64,000 nt of DNA from Lycium barbarum (Eukaryota > Streptophyta > Magnoliopsida > Solanales > Solanaceae), in NCBI RefSeq assembly GCF_019175385.1, contig NC_083341.1, positions 87,570,321 to 87,634,320 of the forward strand, given 5' to 3'. Under the pieces are notes generated by a model. It searched no databases. It saw only the letters and a list, made by a program, of their open reading frames with translations, and was not told where the DNA came from. This document shows, piece after piece, positions 57,340-64,000 of the stretch (positions within the stretch are counted from its first letter, which is position 1; every line of letters starts with the position of its first letter). A program made the translations under genes and the position numbers.

Positions 57340-59885
57340 TGTCATGACCCTTCTAGAGGGCCGCGGCGAGCGCCTGGTTCTAGCCCACCCGGGCACCCCT
57401 TGGCTTACACTTATACTTACATCTAGGTGAGCTACATAATTTAACATACTTCTATTCATTCATCATGCTAGTCCCATTCGACAACAATGCCTTTATATCA
57501 TGATTGGCATCTATGCCACATCAATGTACATGAGCCAACAAGGCTAACAAAATGATATACAAAATATAGGCCAACAAGGCCAGACATATCTAACCATATA
57601 CACATGACTACGAGCCTCTAAGGAGAGTATAACACATCACATGAGCGGGACAGGACCCCGCTATGCCCATAATTATGTGAACAAAAGAATAAGTACCCAA
57701 AAGCTATGGCTCCGAATGAAATGAAGCTCTGCTAGGTGGTCTCTGAGAATACCGCTATGGATCAAGCCTGTCTCCCTGTGCACCTGCGGGCATGACGCAG
57801 TGTCCACAAACAAAAGGACGTCAGTACGAAGAATGTACTGAGTATGTAAAGCATGATCAATATCAATGTAGAAGCATAATGAACATCATAAGAAATAGCA
57901 CAAGATGGGAGATGGTAATATTATCGCCATGGGCACTTACTTGCCCTTCATTGAAACTTTCCATTCTAATGTGTATTTGTGCTCATACCTCCATATCCGT
58001 ATCCATATTAGTACTCATATTCGTATACATACCCTTATTCACATTCATATTGTAAACATAATCATATCACATACATAATCATATCATATACATAGCATTT
58101 ACATAACATACCCGACCCCGAAGGTTCAGTGTTTCACGTACCCGACCATAGCCAGGCTCGGTGGACATACATACCTGGCCAACCAAGGCTCAGTGTTACA
58201 CATACCTGGCCCTACCAAGACTCAGTGTTATCCGTACCCAACTGCAGTGGTGTGCGCGCGTTACGTAATCATATACATACTCTATACATATTCATATACA
58301 TACATTCTACCCGGCATCATAAGCTCGGGGTCTTATTATAGCCCTGCATAGGCACACATACATACAATAGCCCGTAGGCATCTCTAACATCATATTATTC
58401 TCATCATCATTACTATCATTATCACTATCTTCGTTGTTATCATTAAATCTATCTTATAGGCCTACTCGTCATATGAGAAACTTGGTACATCCGTAACGTA
58501 TCAAGCATCGTGAGCTTACTAGCTCGGAAGATCAAATCATTTGAAGAAATCATAGTCTTATAGAAGGTTTAGACGTTTGGCCAAAGAACCATGCCTTATG
58601 AAAGAAGGGTTAGCCTTACATACCTTTTCATTCGACTATTTACCACTTGCACGTTCTCTTTCAACGGTTGCATTTATACCTTCATTAAAGTCATACTATC
58701 GTTAGAATCGACAACTAGCACACATGGCTAAAGCTAGAGAAAATCGGATAGCATCTCCTTTATTTATACAACATTCCTCCATATCGTAATTCAACTCCCA
58801 AACGTCAACAATACATTCACAATACCATAACAATGGCCATTATTCATTTACGTTAACCACATTATCTATATTGCTCAATTCACTCCCAATTCACCCATAT
58901 TCATGGTCATATCTCCCGACTTCTTCCATTCATATACTATTCCCATTTTCATGATCTTAACATCATTTATAACACATTCATATCACAACAGAACAAGAAT
59001 CATGGTTCAATTCAAACTATCTCTCAAAATGTCACTATTCATCATTCATGACCCTTTTTTCTATACTCATCTAATGTCCAAGCATTTTAACTCTCAAATA
59101 CCTTAAACAACATATAAATACCATAAATCTTACCTTAGATGTTGTAGGAACGAGCCTTGGTCGAAATACTTCACTTGAGCAAAAACCCTAGTTTTCCTTC
59201 AATAAGATTTGCTTGACTTGAATAATCTTAATGGGTTTCCTTACACTTGATTCACTTGATTTGTGTTGTTGATGACTAATAATCCTTGAAATCTTGTGGA
59301 ATAAATGTAGAGAGATGTTTTAGAGAGAGGGGATGAAATGTGGGAATGAAATAATAAACATGGATCTCTTATTTAATGACTTAAAATCTGGTCTGGAGTG
59401 AACAGCACTGTGGTCGTAAACTTGGTTTACGGTCTGTATTCCAGTTTACGGACCGTCCTTCGTGTTCGGATTTAGTCATAACAGAACCAGAAGCTGAGAC
59501 GTGGTGATTTACGGACCCAGTTTACGGGTCGTAAACCACTTTACGGTTCGTATTTTAGGTCGTATTTAACCATTTGATCATTTGGCAGAAAGTTGAAGTT
59601 TTGGAAGCCAAAATACAACATGGTAATTTACGGACCGTATACCACTTTACGGTCCGTATTTCATTTTACGACCAACTGGCCAGAATGCAAACCTGCAACT
59701 TTTCTCATTTCCAAAACCTATAATTAGTCATTGTGGAGCACAACCTACCTTTCATTGCAATTGCCTTTGAAATCTTACTTAGGGTCGTCAAACGTTATTT
59801 CTTACTCATGAAAACATCGGATACTCGTACTCCTCGCGGGTCCATTCACTTGGACAAAAATGGAGGATTTTTCCGAGGTGTAACA
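57340..59885 (-). repeat. Element B2 3' LTR, 2546 bp
   Basis: Read on the minus strand it runs from TGTTACACCTCGG (59885) to GGGTCATGACA (57340). The palindromic U3 block (TTTACGG / CCGTAAA type) lies at about 59410-59670, and a donor-like AAG/GTAAG near 59136. The long AT microsatellite of array B is absent; about 58260-58310 has only an imperfect AT-rich stretch. Confidence 0.9.
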
Positions 59886-59920
59886 TTCTTCCCCCCTTAA
59901 GAACATTCGTCCTCGAATGT
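59886..59920 (-). other. Polypurine tract and palindrome, element B2
   Basis: The minus-strand purine run 59886-59900 abuts the LTR. The palindrome ACATTCG-AGGA-CGAATGT (minus-strand reading) is at 59903-59920, perfect. Confidence 0.85.
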
Positions 59921-60099
59921 TAAAGTCTTCGGGGATTCTATAAAAAATTCGCCAGAGTCTCCCCTAGAATATGGCACTACCATCCTGTCACAACAACCCA
60001 TAATATTGATGCCTCTCAAGCCACAACATAATAGCAATAGAACTTGGCCACACACGACCAAAAAGCATAAAAGGAAACATACCTACCTCATGATCTTGA

Positions 60100-63000
60100 T
60101 ATCTCATCTTGGATCTCCTCCAAGGGATGAAACAAATGTAGGTATCGGGATCGCATACTTTCCTATGCCTCCTATGTCATTTCCTCTCGCTTACTGCTTC
60201 TCCATAAAACCTTGACTGAGGCCACTTCTTTGTTTCTAAGCCTCCGTACTTGCCTATCTAGTATGGCAATGGGTACCTCTTCGTAAGTCAATTTCTCTGT
60301 CAGTAGCACATCATTTGCTGGGACGATCCTAGTAGGATCTCCAACACATTTTCGAAGCATTGTGACATGGAAAACTGGATGGACTGACTCCAAATCCAGA
60401 GGTAGATCTAATTCATAGGCCACTTTGCCCACCTTGCGCACAATCTCATAAGGTCCAATGTACCGGGGACTAAGCTTCCCCTTATTGCCAAACCTCATTA
60501 CACCTTTCATCGGTGACACTTTGAAGAATACCCAATCTTTCACTTGGAACTCTAAGTCCCTTCGACAGTATCTGCATAGGACTTTTGACGACTTAGGGCT
60601 GCTAACAACTGATCTTGTATGAGCTTGACTTTCTCTATGGCTTGCTGGACCAAGTCTGGCCCTATCAATCTAGTCTCTCCTGTTTCAAACCACCCGATTG
60701 GGGATCTACACTTTCGCCCATATAAAGCCTGATACGGTGCCATTTGAATGCTAGAATGATAACTATTATTGTAAGCAAATCCAATGAGTGGAAAATGATC
60801 ATCCCAATTACCTCCAAAGTCTATCATACATGCTCGCAACATATCTTCAAGAGTCTAAATGGTGCGTTCAGCTTGCCCATCGGTCTGCGGATGAAATGTC
60901 GTGCTAAGGTTCGCTTGGGTCCCTAAACCCTCTTAGAAAGCCTTCCAGAAATTAGCTGTAAACTAAGTCCCTCTATCCGAGAAAATAGATACTGGAACAC
61001 CATGGAGCCTTACTATCTCCCTAAGATAAAGCTCTGCATAATCTTCGGCCACACAGGTCGTTCTGACCGGTAAGAAATGAGCTGACTTGGTGAGTCTATC
61101 CACAATCACCCATATAGAGTCATACTTGCGTTGAGAACGGGGTAAGCCTGTAATGAAGTCCATGCTAATCACTTCCCACTTCCAAGTTGGGATTTCTATG
61201 GCTTGCAACAATCCACCCGACTTTTGGTGCTCGAGTTTCACTTGCTGACAATTGGGACATTGAGCTACGAATTCCGCTATATCTTTCTTCATCCCATTCC
61301 ACCAATATATAGACTTGAGGTCATGATACATTTTCGTCGCACCGAGGTGAACAAAAACGGGAACAATGAGCTTCCCTCAATATCTGGTGGCGTAGACCTG
61401 CAACATTGGGAACACATAATCTGCCTCGACATCGGAGAACTCCGTCTCCTGAAATATCAAATGATGACTCCTCTTTCTAAGGGAGTGTATCTTTGTACTG
61501 CATTAGCATGGAATCTTCATATTGTCGCTCTTCCACTTCTGCTACTAGCGACGAGACTGCTGAATTCTAAATAGTAGCTCCCCTGCTACCTGAGTCCACT
61601 ACTCGAACTCCTAGGCTAGCTAACTGCTGGAGCTCATGAGCCATTTCTCTCTTTTCTGGTCGTACATCACATAACTTCCCATCGATCTGCGGCTAAGAGC
61701 ATCAGCTACAACATTTGCCTTTCCAGGGTGATATAAGATATCAACGTCGTAATCTTTTAGCAATTCTAACCATCGTTGTTGCCGAAAATTCAGCTCTTTC
61801 TGCTTGAAGATATACTGAAGGCTCTTATGAGCTGTATAAATATCCACATGGACACCATATAAATAATGTCTCCATATCTTCAATGCATGAACCACTGCGG
61901 CCAATTCTAGATAATGGGTTGGATAATTCTGCTCATGTTTCCGCAATTGCCTTGAAGCATATGCAATCACCTTACCATGTTGCATCAATACACAGCCTAG
62001 CCCAACACCTGAAGCATCGCAATATACAACATATCCTTCCAATCCCTCTGGAAGTGTCAATACTAGAGCAGAAGTCAACCTATCTTTCAACTCTTGGAAG
62101 CTACGTTCACAAGCATCTATCCATTGAAACTTTGCCGATTTCTGGGTCAACTTTGTGAGTGGTGCTGAAATAGAAGAGAAACCTCCAACAAATCTCCGGT
62201 AATATCCTGCTAAGCCCAGGAAGATACGAACCTCCGTAGGAGTCGTGGGCCGTGGCCAAGTCTTCACAGCCTCAATCTTTTGGCTATCTACTCGAATACC
62301 ATCGGCTGCCACAATATGCCCCAGAAATGACACTGAGTTCAACCAAAACTCTCATTTGGAAAACTTTGTAAACAACTCTCGAGTTAGAAAGACTCCGAGG
62401 ACAGTACGCAAATGATTCGCATGTTTTGCCTCGGATCTAGAATATACCAAGATGTCGTCGATAAATACGATTATAAATAAATCCAGAAAAGGCCTGAATA
62501 CATTATTCATCAGATCCATAAATGCCGCCGGCGCATTAGTTAGCCCAAATGACATTACCCGAAACTCAAAATGACCATATCTTGTTCTGAAGGCTGTCTT
62601 AGGAATATCTTTCTCCCTAACACTCACTTGGTGATATCCGGATCTCAAATCTATCTTTGAAAACCATTTGGCACCTTGTAATTGATCAAATAAATCATCA
62701 ATCCTAGGAAGAGGATATTTTTTCTTAATCGTCACTTTATTCAACTGCCGATAATCAATGCACATTCGCAAAGAGCCATCTTTATTTCGGACAAACAATA
62801 CGGGTGCTCCCCACGGGGATGAACTAGGCCTAATGAAGCCTTTCTCAAACAAGTCTTTTAATTGCTCTTTCAACTCCTTCAATTCTGCGAGAGCCATTCT
62901 ATAAGGAGGAATAGATATAGGCTTACTGCCTGACAGCACATCAATAGCAAAATCAATTTCCCGCTCGGGAGGAAGGCCTGGAAGTCCTTCCGGGAACACA

Positions 63001-64000
63001 TCCGGAAATTCATTCACCACTGGAACTGACTGTAGAGTCGGCGACTCAGCTTCTACATCTTGAACTTGCACTAGATGATAAATGCACCCTTTCGTGATCA
63101 TTTTCCTTGCCTTTAGATAGGAAATAAACCTACCTTTTGGCAATGTTGTATTCCCTTTCCATTCTAAAACTGGTTCTCCCGGAAATTGGAAACGAACCAT
63201 TTTCATCCTACAATCCACATTGGCATAATAAAAAGCCAACCAATCCATGCCCATAATAACATCAAAATCCACCATTTCTAACTCATGCAAGTTAATCATG
63301 GTATGACGATCACAAATCACAATTACATAATTTCTATATACCCGGCTAGCTATTACCAATTCACCCACGGGTGTAGACACCTCAAAAGGTTTGATTGACT
63401 CCGGTTCGACTCTAAATCGACCCGCAATATATGGAATAACATAGGACAATGTGGAGCCCGGATCAATCAAAGCATATACATCATGAGAGAATACCGATAA
63501 TATACCTGTGACCACGTCAGGAGAAGACTCCAGATCTTGGCATCCAGCCAAAGCATAAATACGGTGCTGGGGACCGCTAGAACTGGGAGCTTTCCCTCTG
63601 CCTCTACCATGGCAGACTGGCGCCTGTGAACCTGGCCCCATAGGGCGCATAGAAGATGAAGATCCAGCTACTGACCCTGAAGGTTGGGTCCTACCTCTAT
63701 CATGAACCGAGGGGCAATCACGCATAATATGGCCTGGACGACCACATGAGTAGCAACCATCTGAACCTGATCGGCATTGACCCCAATGCAACTTCTCACA
63801 CTGGGAACATCGTGGCACGGACAGCCTCGCCTGACCCGAATCACCTCTAGACTGGGACCCTGAAGAACTCGGACTCGACCCTGCATGAGCAGATCTATCA
63901 AATCTCTGGCCTAAAAACCGTGGAGGTGCACTGGTCATAGAATAGCCCGAATGCCTTGGAAACTGTTTCCTGTGCCTACCTCTGAACTCACTCATCGGAC
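60100..64000 (-). pseudogene. gag-pol: Element B2 gag-pol, 3' part
   Basis: Minus strand, entering at the window edge in the gag tail. The first open stretch (about 63995 to 62352) holds the Cys-rich knuckles (about 63730-63815), protease Asp-Pro-Gly-Ser (about 63455) and reverse transcriptase with Phe-Ile-Asp-Asp (about 62456-62467). A stop at about 62349-62351 is followed by RNase H (about 62340-61640). A frame change occurs near 61670. Integrase zinc region and core span about 61331-60740, with stops near 60960 and 60860. A frame change occurs near 60550. The chromodomain-like tail ends at a TAG at a Trp position (about 60172-60174). The spot equivalent to the C and D insertions reads GTATC rather than GTAGC and is uninterrupted. 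Confidence 0.9.

Larger units (their letters stand above)
57340..64000 (-). mobile_element. Element B2: minus-strand relative of array B, truncated by window end
   Basis: On the minus strand: gag end at the window edge, then protease to chromodomain, palindrome, polypurine tract and 3' LTR (57340-59885). Its LTR start TGTTACACC, polypurine tract and proteins match the B family. Its 5' LTR, leader and gag start lie outside the window, so its second TSD cannot be seen. It lacks the integrase stop shared by the two array B internals. Confidence 0.92.

Noticed and set aside
57113..57430. 105-codon plus-strand ORF
   Set aside because: It crosses the junction between A's LTR and the B2 LTR, so it is a chance fusion.

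Overview
The window is plant nuclear DNA made almost wholly of nested LTR retrotransposons of the Ty3/gypsy chromovirus type. I place the coding copies nearest the Tekay/Del clade because their integrases end in a short chromodomain-like tail. I found no host gene, tRNA gene, CRISPR array or bacterial feature. LTRs of 2.5-3.2 kb, initiator tRNA-Met primer sites and the leader and polypurine-tract motifs fit a large-genome eudicot. Solanaceae is my best guess from memory of such repeats; it is not proven here. The setting looks like gene-poor heterochromatin.

Layout, using 5-bp target-site duplications (TSDs). Element A is the oldest: its broken gag-pol end lies at 1-3732 and its 3' LTR begins at 3733. 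That LTR is split three times: by solo LTR S1 (3882-6779, TSD TAAAC), by a three-LTR tandem array B (7296-56135, TSD ATTAG), and by a same-family element B2 on the minus strand (57340 to beyond the window end). Array B reads LTR1, internal 1, LTR2, internal 2, LTR3. Internal 1 is interrupted in gag by element E (10921-27824, TSD GTATA) and in pol by element C (29590-40621, TSD GTAGC). Internal 2 is interrupted at the same pol nucleotide by solo LTR D (48165-51310, TSD GTAGC). E's 5' LTR is itself interrupted by element F (12051-20721, TSD GTTTT). The deepest chain, A > B > E > F, is four levels.

C is the youngest coding copy: its two 2930-bp LTRs differ at roughly 33 places by eye, and gag-pol is whole except for three TAG stops and one frameshift. 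B internal 1, B internal 2 and B2 are gag-pol pseudogenes. E and F are non-autonomous. They keep primer site, leader hairpin, polypurine tract and LTRs but have no gag-pol. F has instead a 207-residue acidic repeat ORF at the gag position. Both carry a 5S rRNA-derived segment in the internal region, preceded by a small covarying hairpin.

Shared cis-elements tie autonomous and non-autonomous families together: a leader stem-loop with an 8-nt loop, palindromic (GCGCGC or GTGCAC) in three copies and resembling a retroviral dimerisation site; a perfect 7-bp palindrome just before the polypurine tract; and splice-like signals that would put the primer site and the dimer hairpin inside a leader intron. 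The best candidates for something undescribed are the internal 5S module, the dimerisation-like hairpin with family-specific loops, and the double hit at one nucleotide of pol.
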